Source: a virus. From it: a DNA stretch of 44,488 bases. Below, piece by piece: positions 5,857-13,160 of the stretch. Each line of letters begins with the position of its first letter. Position 1 is the stretch's first letter. The notes under the pieces are model-generated. The model was not told the origin of the DNA. It was given only the letters and a program-made list of their open reading frames with translations, and ran no database searches. The position numbers and the translations under genes are program-made. The stretch is from IMG/VR virus record IMGVR_UViG_3300035698_008371, positions 1 through 44,488 of that record. The stretch is one strand, 5' to 3'.

Positions 5857-5880
5857 CAATTAACAGCAAGGAGAACAAAG

Positions 5881-5994
5881 ATGGCGCATGTAGTTTATAA
5901 CACAATCACAACGCGATTGCTAGGCGGCAACCACTATGCAACCGAAGCAGCAGCCAAAGCAGCACAGCACAGTAGCACAGCACAGCTAGTATAG
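5881..5994 (+). CDS. short YNTxTTRLLG protein, 37 aa, probably truncated
   Basis: ATG 5881 after AAGGAG. The start MAHVVYNTITTRLLGGNHY plus YATEAAAKAA matches, from memory, a family of small phage proteins that are normally two to three times longer. Here the frame breaks down in a run of CAGCACAGTAGCACAGCACAG-like repeats (5966-5986) and stops. Slippage in that repeat may have truncated it. An upstream open extension to 5701 has no start signal and is not used. Confidence 0.65.
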   Translation: MAHVVYNTITTRLLGGNHYATEAAAKAAQHSSTAQLV

Positions 5995-6064
5995 CAAGTA
6001 ACGTATTGTTACAGTGTGTTACAAAAAGGTGTCAAGTGTTAAAATAAAAATAAAAATAAATTTA

Positions 6065-6123
6065 GGGGTTGACAGTGTTTTACACTTGACAAATAAAATG
6101 TCAGGGCCGTAAGTGAAATAAAA
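6065..6123 (+). repeat. 59-bp direct repeat, copy 1
   Basis: Identical to copy 2 except one base (6109 G against 6183 A). Each copy contains TTGACA twice, the small palindrome GTGT-TTT-ACAC and the inverted repeat TGACA-aataaaa-TGTCA. A partial third copy of the end of the unit is near 6206-6218. Confidence 0.9.
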
Positions 6124-6138
6124 AAAGAAATATATTTT

Positions 6139-6197
6139 GGGGTTGACAGTGTTTTACACTTGACAAATAAAATGTCAGGGCCATAAGTGAAATAAAA
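6139..6197 (+). repeat. 59-bp direct repeat, copy 2
   Basis: Second copy, offset 74 bases from the first. The regular offset (about seven helical turns) would place both on one face of the DNA. Confidence 0.9.
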
Positions 6198-6262
6198 GAA
6201 AAATAAAAAATGTCAGGGGGGTATATAGAGAAAATCTCTTGACAAGATAAATGCGCAGCAAG

Positions 6263-6302
6263 TCTCTTATTCTCTTATTCTCTTATTCTCTTATTCTCTT
6301 AT
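6263..6302 (+). repeat. 8-bp tandem repeat, five units
   Basis: TCTCTTAT repeated five times without change. A pyrimidine-rich strand such as this is prone to slippage and may vary between isolates. Confidence 0.9.
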
Positions 6303-6483
6303 TCACATTTTTAAAAGTGAAGGGGTAAAAAGCACCACCCAACTTTGAAAAGTACTTCCCTATCTTTTTTGGTAACGTATTTTTTTAGGGTACAATTACC
6401 GGTTGGGCAATCTCGTCTAGGTTAAACACCAGGGTGGGGATTTTTTTTGCGCGCAATTTTTTTAAGTTGCTTAGTGTACTCTC

Positions 6484-6491
6484 CATAAATA
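6484..6491 (+). promoter_or_regulatory. late-type promoter, four bases from the ATG
   Basis: CATAAATA, close to the T4 late consensus TATAAATA. Only CTGT separates it from ATG 6496, so transcription would begin at or next to the start codon. Confidence 0.6.
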
Positions 6492-6495
6492 CTGT

Positions 6496-6909
6496 ATGAG
6501 AATAACTTCGTTTGAAAACACTGAAATACCGTTTGTAGATTTAACATCGGTCTCTCCTATTCACGGAGTAGCGTTACCGTTTGGCAATCTCAAGAACTAC
6601 GGTAGCAATGCATTATTATTTGACCAATGGGGTCCATCGGGGCAGTTTGTTCAAGTAATAGCACATGTTCACGTTCTACGTCAAAGTAGAATATCGGATC
6701 GTTTGATACAGTTATGGGACGGTACCAAGTTGATCGGCAAGAGTGCTCATAGTAGCAGTACAGAGAATATCCAAACATATATGTTCTCGGGTAACTTCAC
6801 GGTAGATCACACCTTTGGCATAGTATTAGATTTTGCTCCTCATCCTGAATACCCAAGTTCTACTACAGTGGTAATCAAGCAAGTAACATTGACATTTGTT
6901 GCAGCTTGA
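6496..6909 (+). CDS. beta-rich late protein, 137 aa
   Basis: ATG 6496 directly behind a late-type promoter; no ribosome site. The sequence alternates hydrophobic and polar residues throughout and ends with a strand (TTVVIKQVTLTFVAA), suggesting an all-beta jelly-roll-like fold such as those in tail fibre heads or capsid decoration proteins. Promoter type also suggests a virion role. No family recognised; it stands alone between the repeat region and the converging helicase gene. Confidence 0.7.
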   Translation: MRITSFENTEIPFVDLTSVSPIHGVALPFGNLKNYGSNALLFDQWGPSGQFVQVIAHVHVLRQSRISDRLIQLWDGTKLIGKSAHSSSTENIQTYMFSGNFTVDHTFGIVLDFAPHPEYPSSTTVVIKQVTLTFVAA

Positions 6910-6938
6910 TAGCTGTATAAAACCACGTCAAACTGTCA

Positions 6939-6990
6939 ACCGTGTCAACCACTGCTTATCGACGTGTCAACCACTGCTTATCGACACGGT
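6939..6990. terminator. palindrome with internal tandem repeat between converging genes
   Basis: ACCGTGTC (6939-6946) and GACACGGT (6983-6990) are exact inverted repeats. Between them lies a 22-bp unit starting CGTGTCAACC in two perfect tandem copies (6941-6962, 6963-6984). The position between converging genes suggests a bidirectional terminator, although T-runs are absent. Confidence 0.45.
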
Positions 6991-7065
6991 CAATTCAGTT
7001 TCAAACTAGTACATGGTTCAAGTACACGCGGCGCTGACTGTGAATTAACCGTGTGTTTTAATATT

Positions 7066-7081
7066 GTAAAATTTGTTTTAC
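7066..7081. terminator. small hairpin upstream of the helicase stop
   Basis: GTAAAA and TTTTAC around TTTG. On the minus strand it follows the helicase stop and is T-rich, so it may help end the helicase message. Weak stem. Confidence 0.3.
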
Positions 7082-7103
7082 GCACTGTTTCACAGCTTCT
7101 TGA

Positions 7104-8501
7104 TTAATTTGCGCCCAAGTTATTTAAAAAGTTTTTCAGTTGATTTGTGCTAGTATCCACTTGCACCTTTTTGGTCTCTTGCTGTATTTGCCTTGGTTGT
7201 GCAGTTCTTTTGAGAGTATCCAGCACACTAGCACCAGTAGCAGTATTATCATCTTCTTGCTCGCAGTCGGATATTCTAAGAGTATCTACATCAAAGTCTA
7301 AATCCACCTTACTGCCCACGCCGCTGCTATTTCTAGTTTTCATCAGCTGGATTTGATAGCGTCCTCGTTCTCGCATTGCTCTAGTAGTAAAGATACCAAA
7401 CAAGTTATCAGCTGTATTGATCTTACTAATACCGCCGGAAATATGACTATGATCAAACTCGATTTCGTCGATGCTGCTTCGATTCAATTGGCTAGCAGTA
7501 ACAAATATGGTTTTTAGTTCCATTGCCAAGTTACGTAATTCTTCGCTCACATACTTGTCTTTGACAAACAAGTTCTCTGCGGAGATTTTTTGTCCCATTG
7601 GGTACATAAGGTCCAGATAGTCTACTAGTAGTACATCCACTTTTCTATTGGTTTTAATTTCATATTCTTTAATATAAGCTCGTATGTCGTTGGCATTCTT
7701 ACCGGTGGGCATATATTTTACCTGTATGCTACCGCTTTTCTTGCCAATTATTCTCACTCGCATTTCCACGTCGTCGATATTTTTAAAGATGTCTTTGCTA
7801 GGGATGCCTGTTAGCATACTATCAATTCTCATACTTACTAGGTTTTCACTAAGTTCAAATGTAAGGTAAATTACGTTTAGTCCTGCCAATGCCCAATTGA
7901 CTCCGAGGTTGGCAAGAAACAAGCTTTTGCCTGAACCGCTAGAACCTGCAAATATGTTTAATTCTCCGGAGTTCATTCCTCCGTAAAGTTTTTTATCCAA
8001 GCTAGCAAACCCTGTGCTTACTTGTCCGTTGTTGTCCTTGATAGCATTTAGACGTGATCTAGGATCTAAGAAGTAGTCAGTGCCGAGATCTTTTTGCAAA
8101 CTGATTTGTACAGCCTTTTTGATCAAGTCTTCCACTGGACCGTATTCGCCTTTTTCTAGTAAGTCGGCACTTTTTAATATAGCTGCTTCAAGTGCTTTGT
8201 GTCGCGAAAATGTTTCAAATTCGTTTAGCAGCCAGTCATAATGATTTTCCTGTAGCGGGCCCGGATGACGTAGATCCATTTGAGTAGCGGCATTGATCAT
8301 GTCAAATGTGGGCAATGCATTATGGTCAGTAACGTAGTTGTTGAGAAACTCCGCAGCCGGTGTCAATCTTCGATCAAATGCAGCAGGATTAAATACTCCC
8401 TGGCATCGCACAAAGCTAGCAGCATCACTCATAAACATTTCGAGATACACTCGTTGGATGTCGTAACCATAGTTGGTATTTTGTCTTGTTGTAATGGTCA
8501 T
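7104..8501 (-). CDS. 41: replicative DNA helicase, T4 gp41 / DnaB family
   Basis: 465 aa. Hexameric helicase that unwinds DNA 5'-3' ahead of the phage polymerase and works with the gp61 primase encoded just upstream. Residues 1-140 form the helical N-terminal (primase-contact) domain. The RecA-like core follows with Walker A GSSGSGKS (186-193), Walker B LLVDYLDL (291-298) and the TASQLNR sensor motif (335-341). The C-terminal 60 residues are a polar, probably flexible tail. The ATG overlaps the stop of the small gene before it (ATGA), so translation is coupled. Length and motif spacing agree with gp41 (475 aa in T4). Confidence 0.95.
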   Translation of the reverse strand: MTITTRQNTNYGYDIQRVYLEMFMSDAASFVRCQGVFNPAAFDRRLTPAAEFLNNYVTDHNALPTFDMINAATQMDLRHPGPLQENHYDWLLNEFETFSRHKALEAAILKSADLLEKGEYGPVEDLIKKAVQISLQKDLGTDYFLDPRSRLNAIKDNNGQVSTGFASLDKKLYGGMNSGELNIFAGSSGSGKSLFLANLGVNWALAGLNVIYLTFELSENLVSMRIDSMLTGIPSKDIFKNIDDVEMRVRIIGKKSGSIQVKYMPTGKNANDIRAYIKEYEIKTNRKVDVLLVDYLDLMYPMGQKISAENLFVKDKYVSEELRNLAMELKTIFVTASQLNRSSIDEIEFDHSHISGGISKINTADNLFGIFTTRAMRERGRYQIQLMKTRNSSGVGSKVDLDFDVDTLRISDCEQEDDNTATGASVLDTLKRTAQPRQIQQETKKVQVDTSTNQLKNFLNNLGAN

Positions 8502-8665
8502 AGCTTGCCTTTATAGTGTATAGATGATTGCGTTATGTTTGTGGTATTCTTTACTTGTCCGCAGTTTTCGCAATGTATTAAACAAACGATATAAGTATGC
8601 ATTCCTACAGTTATAGGTTGTTGGTGTTTTATTATTTTAATAGCATTACAACATCCAGATACCAT
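8498..8665 (-). CDS. unannotated-length small protein between primase and helicase, 55 aa
   Basis: The frame runs from ATG 8665-8663, which overlaps the primase stop as TGATG, to a TGA that overlaps the helicase start as ATGA. Such double coupling is strong evidence for a real gene. Residues include GCCN (4-7) and HCENCG (31-36), so four cysteines could form one zinc site; the C-terminus is basic and polar. I do not recognise it. Position suggests a primosome accessory, by inference only. Confidence 0.75.
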   Translation of the reverse strand: MVSGCCNAIKIIKHQQPITVGMHTYIVCLIHCENCGQVKNTTNITQSSIHYKGKL

Positions 8666-9657
8666 CAATGAATTTTAAACCACTTTTTTGCTCGTAGTCT
8701 AATCTTCAACGGGCTGTATTCGGCCGCAGTTGCAATACTGTATAATGTATATAGCCTTCCATAACGTGCTACTGCGTCGCTTATGTCATTACAGCTATAA
8801 TGCCACTCAGGAAGACTAACCTTCCAGTCACGATCAATTGCCATTTCTACCAACTTGCTTCCTTTGTAGTCTCTGTCCGGTACTACTATAATATCTCGAT
8901 TTAGTTTGTCTAGTAATTGTGCGTGAACATCGTTTATTTCGCTGCCGCCTAATGCACACCCTTCCACATGTATTGCATCAAATTGCCCTTCGCATACTAT
9001 TGTAAATGCTTTATCAAAGTGTTGCTGGTCCAGGCCGTATACAAACCCCGGTTGCGATTCTGTAAGGTATCGCGGATTTGTGTCTGTAGTTATTACTCTT
9101 GCTGTCCAACCTACTATACGAGATTGATAATAAAAGGGAACAATTAGTCTATCACGATAGGATAATTTTGAACTCCAGTAATAATCGGTATCAGTTAGTT
9201 GTAGATTTCTATGCGACATATATTCCATCACCGATATCCCAAACTTGTTGAAATCTTGAATTTCTAAAATTTTTACAGCACCCTCGGGTAATTCGACAGT
9301 ATCAAATGTAGGTAACTCTATTTCGCGAGTTGCTACTTCTACCCCTTCGTTGATACGCATTACATCTAATGCCAGTTGATTTATTTCTTGATCTGATGCA
9401 TTTAGCCATTGTAGTAGTTTTCGTAACTTATGTGATAGCGGGCGTCCAGGTTGCCAGCTGGCTTTGAATCCACAGTTAAAGCAAGAAAAGCTTAGTTGAT
9501 CGCCACTGGTAATTATACCTCCGCGAGCTCGAGTGTCTGCAGATTGCCCATTGTGTACACAACACGGTGCATTTCCAGAAAGCCATCCACTAGGAGTAGA
9601 CTTGGTTTTTCTACCTTGGCTCCAGTGCATAATAAGGGTGTCTGATACAATACTCAT
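8665..9657 (-). CDS. 61: DNA primase, T4 gp61 / DnaG type
   Basis: 330 aa. Makes RNA primers for lagging-strand synthesis with the gp41 helicase. N-terminal zinc-binding module: C32, C33, H35 and C59-x2-C62 (FSCFNCGFKA). TOPRIM core: VCEGQFDAI with the catalytic Glu at 223, and DRD at 261-263. RDRLIVPF (168-175) matches the primase RNA-polymerase domain. Start ATG 9657 lies five bases behind a TATAAT box, so the message is probably leaderless. Helicase-primase adjacency supports the call. Confidence 0.93.
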   Translation of the reverse strand: MSIVSDTLIMHWSQGRKTKSTPSGWLSGNAPCCVHNGQSADTRARGGIITSGDQLSFSCFNCGFKASWQPGRPLSHKLRKLLQWLNASDQEINQLALDVMRINEGVEVATREIELPTFDTVELPEGAVKILEIQDFNKFGISVMEYMSHRNLQLTDTDYYWSSKLSYRDRLIVPFYYQSRIVGWTARVITTDTNPRYLTESQPGFVYGLDQQHFDKAFTIVCEGQFDAIHVEGCALGGSEINDVHAQLLDKLNRDIIVVPDRDYKGSKLVEMAIDRDWKVSLPEWHYSCNDISDAVARYGRLYTLYSIATAAEYSPLKIRLRAKKWFKIH

Positions 9658-9662
9658 ATTAT

Positions 9663-9690
9663 ATTATAACATTGAAGCAATAGTTGTCAA
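9663..9690 (-). promoter_or_regulatory. sigma70 promoter of the primase operon, leaderless
   Basis: On the minus strand: TTGACA (9690-9685), 16-bp spacer, TATAAT (9668-9663), then five bases and ATG 9657. The transcription start should fall on or beside the start codon. Confidence 0.75.
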
Positions 9691-10467
9691 TTAATTTCTA
9701 ATTAATATTTTTTCAATGTCGTCGGTAGCAGCCCGGAATCTCAAATAAGTATATACTCCATTGAAGTTTACAGGAGTAGGTGCTGTTTCTGTTCCGTCAA
9801 ACACCACAGTAGTTACAGTTGCCCAAAATTCTGGATCTGTGCTATTTTCAAGAGTTGCTTGTATTATCAAGTCTCCAACATACCCATTGGAATATATTGC
9901 AACAGTATGTAAAGCTTCGTTTCCATTAATGCCCGGTTCTGCACTAAGATGTTTGCCTACTACATCAAGAGTAGCAACATAGTAATCGTTTTCTTGATAC
10001 CAGTTGGTTACTACTTTGCTACTCTTAACACCAGGAAAACTACTTCCATTTAGGTATATTATCCCGGCACTATCAAAGTCTCTGTTTGAGTAGGTTAGCA
10101 ATTTATCGTCACCAGATCTGATATAAATATTATAGGACAAGTATTGTGCCTGTATATTTAATAAATCATTTTCAAACAATATTACTTCAAACATGCCTTT
10201 AGTAGCAGGAGAGCTATCCTCCATTATATTGCATTCTCGTTCAATTATTTGATTTTGATTTTCGTCAAACACTACAAATATAGGAGTACCGTTTATAGTC
10301 AACGGTTTTTGATCTGCATTTAGTAGTCTAAATTGCAGGGCATTATCAACGCCTCTATAAACTTTTAATTGTCTACTGTACACTGGTCTATACTCCACTA
10401 TGTAACCGGTTTCGCTTGAAATGACATAAGTAATATTGTCGACTAAATACCTAGGTGTTAGTTGCAT
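9691..10467 (-). CDS. beta-rich late protein, probable virion component, 258 aa
   Basis: ATG 10467 is chosen because AAAGGA lies seven bases before it; a frame extension to TTG 10500 runs into the late promoter. The N-terminal domain (residues 1-125) carries LKVYRGVDNALQFRL and a FVVFDENQNQI strand pattern, the C-terminal one a beta-sandwich ending in YTYLRFRAATDDIEKILI. Similar two-domain proteins in aquatic T4-like phages are, as I recall, labelled structural. Expression from a late box supports that. Its stop lies just upstream of the primase promoter. Confidence 0.7.
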   Translation of the reverse strand: MQLTPRYLVDNITYVISSETGYIVEYRPVYSRQLKVYRGVDNALQFRLLNADQKPLTINGTPIFVVFDENQNQIIERECNIMEDSSPATKGMFEVILFENDLLNIQAQYLSYNIYIRSGDDKLLTYSNRDFDSAGIIYLNGSSFPGVKSSKVVTNWYQENDYYVATLDVVGKHLSAEPGINGNEALHTVAIYSNGYVGDLIIQATLENSTDPEFWATVTTVVFDGTETAPTPVNFNGVYTYLRFRAATDDIEKILIRN

Positions 10468-10489
10468 ACTCAATCCTTTAATTATAGTG
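10462..10489 (+). promoter_or_regulatory. possible promoter for the 122-aa plus-strand gene
   Basis: TTGCAT (10462-10467), 16-bp spacer, TATAGT (10484-10489), about 14 bases before ATG 10504. It faces away from the late promoter of the neighbouring gene and overlaps its leader. Confidence 0.4.
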
Positions 10490-10497
10490 TATTTATT
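10490..10497 (-). promoter_or_regulatory. late-type promoter for the 258-aa protein
   Basis: AATAAATA read on the minus strand, about 22 bases before ATG 10467, with AAAGGA between them. Confidence 0.5.
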
Positions 10498-10503
10498 CAA
10501 AGA

Positions 10504-10872
10504 ATGTTATTAAAAGAAATAGAAAATCAGTTTCCGTATATTAGTGTGGTATCCTATGGCACTCACGAATATGTAGGAATCATATCAAATCAAGACCAAC
10601 ATGTTACTACAATGTTTGTATATACTGCATTACGTCACGAGTTGCATAAACGAATGCTATTAGATCTTGGCGAAGTTTGGTGGTGGGAATCCAATCGTCT
10701 TATTCCTATTAATATTTTTTTACGAAAAGAAATCGAAACGTTAAAGTATTCTATGATGACAATGAATTCCAAGGATGTTAAAGTTATAGTTGGGCCATGT
10801 GTAAATGTACACAATTTAGCAGCAAGACGTGCTAAGAGAAAAAGTTTTCAGTTAGTTAGGCTTCCGAAGTAA
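10504..10872 (+). CDS. conserved protein of T4-like aquatic phages, 122 aa
   Basis: ATG 10504; the ribosome site is poor (CAAAGA). The sequence has clear conserved blocks: PYISVVSYGTHEYVGIISNQ, DLGEVWWWESNRLIPINIFL and IVGPCVNVHNL. I recall close relatives in cyanophage and pelagiphage genomes with the same WWWESNR-x-PINIFLR block, all of unknown function. It is the only plus-strand gene inside a 35-kb minus-strand region apart from one homing endonuclease. Its 3' end overlaps the end of the converging mini-DnaE gene by 17 bases. Confidence 0.75.
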   Translation: MLLKEIENQFPYISVVSYGTHEYVGIISNQDQHVTTMFVYTALRHELHKRMLLDLGEVWWWESNRLIPINIFLRKEIETLKYSMMTMNSKDVKVIVGPCVNVHNLAARRAKRKSFQLVRLPK

Positions 10873-11422
10873 TTTGTTCACATAATAAATTCATATGAAC
10901 TGCTACTGCTACTGCGTATGAGATTCCATGGGCATGTTTAAAATAATATGCGCCGTCTGTTGGAATATTCCATACTTGTGACATAATGTTGCTCCACGGG
11001 GTGTTTAATAGGTGTCGTTTTGCAGGACGAATAATTGCCAGGGTAGCAGCCAACTGTTCTATACTATTAGGCTTCAATGTTCTTAAAATATTTCCGTGCC
11101 CGCTTACATGAAACAGCTGATCAGTAAACTCGTCTGCTTCTAATAATTCCCATATAGGCTCTTTATTCATTAATTGTTGTAGATGCAATTCGTCTTTGAC
11201 ACCTTTGTATATACTAACATTAAGAAAATCCAATTTGAAGTAACCACGCTGTTCTGCAGTTTTATAATCAATTGTTGCTACTTCATTAAACGGGTTGTGC
11301 GGAATCTCAGTTACATAAACTCCTGTGTTATGAGGTTTACCGTTGAGCAGCTTGGCTACTCGATGTGTTATCTTTGAAAGTACAACTTCTCGATTGGCAA
11401 AGTCAATATCGATATCGGTCAT
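10856..11422 (-). CDS. miniature DNA polymerase III alpha (DnaE) derivative, 188 aa
   Basis: The whole protein aligns piecewise with the bacterial DnaE palm, thumb and fingers. TDIDIDF (2-8) equals the PDFDVDF strand with two catalytic Asp; HNTGVYVTE (31-39) equals HAGGVVIAP; YFKLDFLNV (61-69) equals LVKFDFLGL with the third catalytic Asp at 65; LFHVSGHGNILRTLKP and LAIIRPAKR equal VFQLESRGMKDLIKRLQP and VALFRPGP; YYFKHAHGISYAVAV equals FNKSHSAAYALVSY. Everything between these blocks is deleted, and there are no PHP, OB or beta-binding domains. Relatives occur in aquatic T4-like phages. Starts by ATGA overlap with the upstream gene. Whether it polymerises is unknown. Confidence 0.8.
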   Translation of the reverse strand: MTDIDIDFANREVVLSKITHRVAKLLNGKPHNTGVYVTEIPHNPFNEVATIDYKTAEQRGYFKLDFLNVSIYKGVKDELHLQQLMNKEPIWELLEADEFTDQLFHVSGHGNILRTLKPNSIEQLAATLAIIRPAKRHLLNTPWSNIMSQVWNIPTDGAYYFKHAHGISYAVAVAVHMNLLCEQITSEA

Positions 11423-12108
11423 AAGTTTGCTTCTTGTGCTATCTGTTTTACTAATTCTACATCATTGACTTGACGTTTAAATCTCAATGCCCAATGTTGT
11501 GGATTAATGATGTCTATAAGCATTCCTAGCTGTTCGTCGTTAAAGTTAGACAGTGCTACTTTTCCAGACTTGCAATTTAATATTAACCACGGTGATATTT
11601 TTCCATCTTTGATATCTCGGGTAATTCTGTTAGCACTTGCGATTTTAAAGTAACTATTATATACATTATCTTTTTGCCCAGCCCACTCTACCATAGTTTG
11701 TATACTTCGTTCTAATGCAGTTTCTACATTTTCCTTAAGTATCAAGTCCAACGCATACTTTTCGTACATTTCGTCTTTACACCATAAATCTAGTTTAACT
11801 CCACTTGTTACTACGTAGTCAATATATTTTTCTGGATACAAAGGCTTTACGTTTGATACAAAACTTCCAAAATTAACAAATGCATTATAAAAACTACTAG
11901 TGCAAAATTCTTCGTATGTCTTTTCGGTTTTATTGCCAGCACTGAGTTTATAAAATCGCTGAAACGAATACAACCCTAGTCGTACTCGCTTTTCGTCTTT
12001 TTGCAATGTTCTCAGCTTCTTTTGGCACATGTGTACCAGTAGCGTACTTTCCTTTGTATATCCTTTGTGACAATATTCACATACAAATTTAGATGTCAAT
12101 TTTTTCAT
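11419..12108 (-). CDS. zinc-finger protein conserved in aquatic T4-like phages, 229 aa
   Basis: Start ATG 12108; the frame also extends to TTG 12126. The N-terminus has a C2H2-like finger, C10-x2-C13-x12-H26-x-C28 (FVCEYCHKGYTKESTLLVHM). The rest is helical, with YNAFVNFGSFV and a SPWLILN block near residue 190 that I recall in cyanophage and pelagiphage proteins of unknown role encoded between gp62-type and DnaE-like genes. The same order is kept here, so a link with replication or late transcription is plausible. Confidence 0.75.
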   Translation of the reverse strand: MKKLTSKFVCEYCHKGYTKESTLLVHMCQKKLRTLQKDEKRVRLGLYSFQRFYKLSAGNKTEKTYEEFCTSSFYNAFVNFGSFVSNVKPLYPEKYIDYVVTSGVKLDLWCKDEMYEKYALDLILKENVETALERSIQTMVEWAGQKDNVYNSYFKIASANRITRDIKDGKISPWLILNCKSGKVALSNFNDEQLGMLIDIINPQHWALRFKRQVNDVELVKQIAQEANL

Positions 12109-12559
12109 ATCCGTGTTGAACCGCAAGTTCTTTAATTTCTTTTTTAGTAGATATCTTAGCCAGCAATTCCAGCTCGTCGATTTTTCTGTGTGGATAAATC
12201 CGTGCTAGTAATTTAACTATCTTAGTACTACCGTCGCTCTTTTTCTTTAACCCAATCCACGGATGCATTGAACTTTTTCCAACATGCCCGGCAACACATA
12301 GCAATTGCCATTGTAGTTGTACATGATTGGTTCCGCCTAGAACGTTCCAATTCTTATTGTAATACTCGTTGACCTTAAGTACTGCTAACTCTTGTGTTTT
12401 TCTATTTCCGTTAATACTACTAATGTATCTGTTAAGATTCCACAAGTCTTTTTTAATATCTTTTTTGCCATCAGCACCTGCTGCTTCGTACAGGTCCTTC
12501 ATATTGTTGTCAATTGCAGGAATTAATACTTTAAAAAGATCTAGTTCAATATTTGCCAT
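12089..12559 (-). CDS. 62: clamp-loader small subunit, gp62-like (tentative)
   Basis: 156 aa, all-helical, basic. NLNRYISSINGN, LQWQLLCVAG, then KIVKLLARIYPH followed by a final helix pair (LELLAKISTKKEIKELAVQHG). The last part matches the pattern of T4 gp62, where IIKLLAKRY is followed by a helix and a KELKGL-type end. gp62 works with gp44 to load the sliding clamp. gp44 is not in this window. Identity rests on pattern and on gene order, not on a clear motif; it overlaps the next gene by 20 bases. Confidence 0.5.
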   Translation of the reverse strand: MANIELDLFKVLIPAIDNNMKDLYEAAGADGKKDIKKDLWNLNRYISSINGNRKTQELAVLKVNEYYNKNWNVLGGTNHVQLQWQLLCVAGHVGKSSMHPWIGLKKKSDGSTKIVKLLARIYPHRKIDELELLAKISTKKEIKELAVQHGYEKIDI

Positions 12560-12591
12560 TGTGCATCCTTGTAATCAGTAGTTGATGTCTA

Positions 12592-12620
12592 AGTATAACA
12601 TGTGTTGTAACAATTGTAAA
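12592..12620 (-). promoter_or_regulatory. sigma70 promoter for the gp62-like operon
   Basis: TTTACA (12620-12615), 17-bp spacer, TGT-TATACT (12597-12592). It gives a leader of about 27 bases with AAGGA before ATG 12559. Confidence 0.7.
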
Positions 12621-12627
12621 CAAGTGC

Positions 12628-13134
12628 TTAGAGCAGCTTTCCATAATCAATTAATTCACATTGCCGACTTATGTCTTTTACAAAAAATGCACATTCTGGA
12701 ACATTACCGGTTGTAATTGGTACACTTAACAGATGTCCTGCGCGCATCTTTGGAAAGAACCACTTTACATCGTTATAAAAATTAATAATTTCTATTTTTC
12801 CAAATCCTGGCATTACTCCGGTTAATGGGTTAAATAGAAATGCTTCAAATCCCCTGTCATTCAAACTAGACAACGGCAACACTTCTAAGTCACTGCCTGC
12901 TTCGTGACACCCTACAGCAATACACCAGTCCAAAGGCATGGTCAATTCGTTGCCGTTAATTTCTAATACGATTGCAGGACTATTAAAACTTTCTAGAAAT
13001 ATTAATGGATGAAAGAAGAAATCAGGGTCTTGCGGATTTGAATTATCAAGTATTGAAAATCTAAGATCGTCTTCAACACTTTCGGGTATTTGATTTAACG
13101 AGTATGACTTGTTTTCTAATGTTAGTATCCGCAT
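12628..13134 (-). CDS. conserved T4-like phage protein, 168 aa
   Basis: ATG 13134. The ribosome site GGAAG lies in a relic of the uvsW end (see 13133-13160). Conserved blocks: PLIFLESFNSPAIVLEINGNE, MPLDWCIAVG, LNDRGFEAFLFNPLTGVMPGF and VKWFFPKMRAGHLLSVPI. I recall the same blocks (LIFLESF, TMPLDW, FNP-x-x-G-x-MP-F, WFFPK) in aquatic T4-like phage genomes without assigned function. Mixed beta fold. It has its own consensus promoter and so does not depend on read-through past the homing endonuclease. Confidence 0.75.
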   Translation of the reverse strand: MRILTLENKSYSLNQIPESVEDDLRFSILDNSNPQDPDFFFHPLIFLESFNSPAIVLEINGNELTMPLDWCIAVGCHEAGSDLEVLPLSSLNDRGFEAFLFNPLTGVMPGFGKIEIINFYNDVKWFFPKMRAGHLLSVPITTGNVPECAFFVKDISRQCELIDYGKLL

Positions 13135-13160
13135 TTATTTCTTCCAATCAATTTTTATAC
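13133..13160 (-). repeat. relic duplicate of the uvsW 3' end
   Basis: Seventeen bases (13133-13149) are identical to the end of uvsW (14984-15000), and diverged similarity continues for about ten more. Read in frame the relic encodes IKIDWKK-stop, against QKIDWKK-stop in uvsW. It lies on the far side of the homing endonuclease gene. Confidence 0.8.

Larger units (their letters stand above)
5995..6495. other. 500-bp AT-rich non-coding region, origin- or control-region-like
   Basis: No gene is visible. It holds two 59-bp direct repeats 74 bases apart with partial extra copies, an inverted copy of part of the repeat (6030-6044), an 8-bp tandem repeat, A/T runs and a TTGCGCGCAA palindrome (6447-6456). 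It separates the early region from the rest, which fits an origin or a regulatory hub. No initiator gene is adjacent, so this is an inference. Confidence 0.5.
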
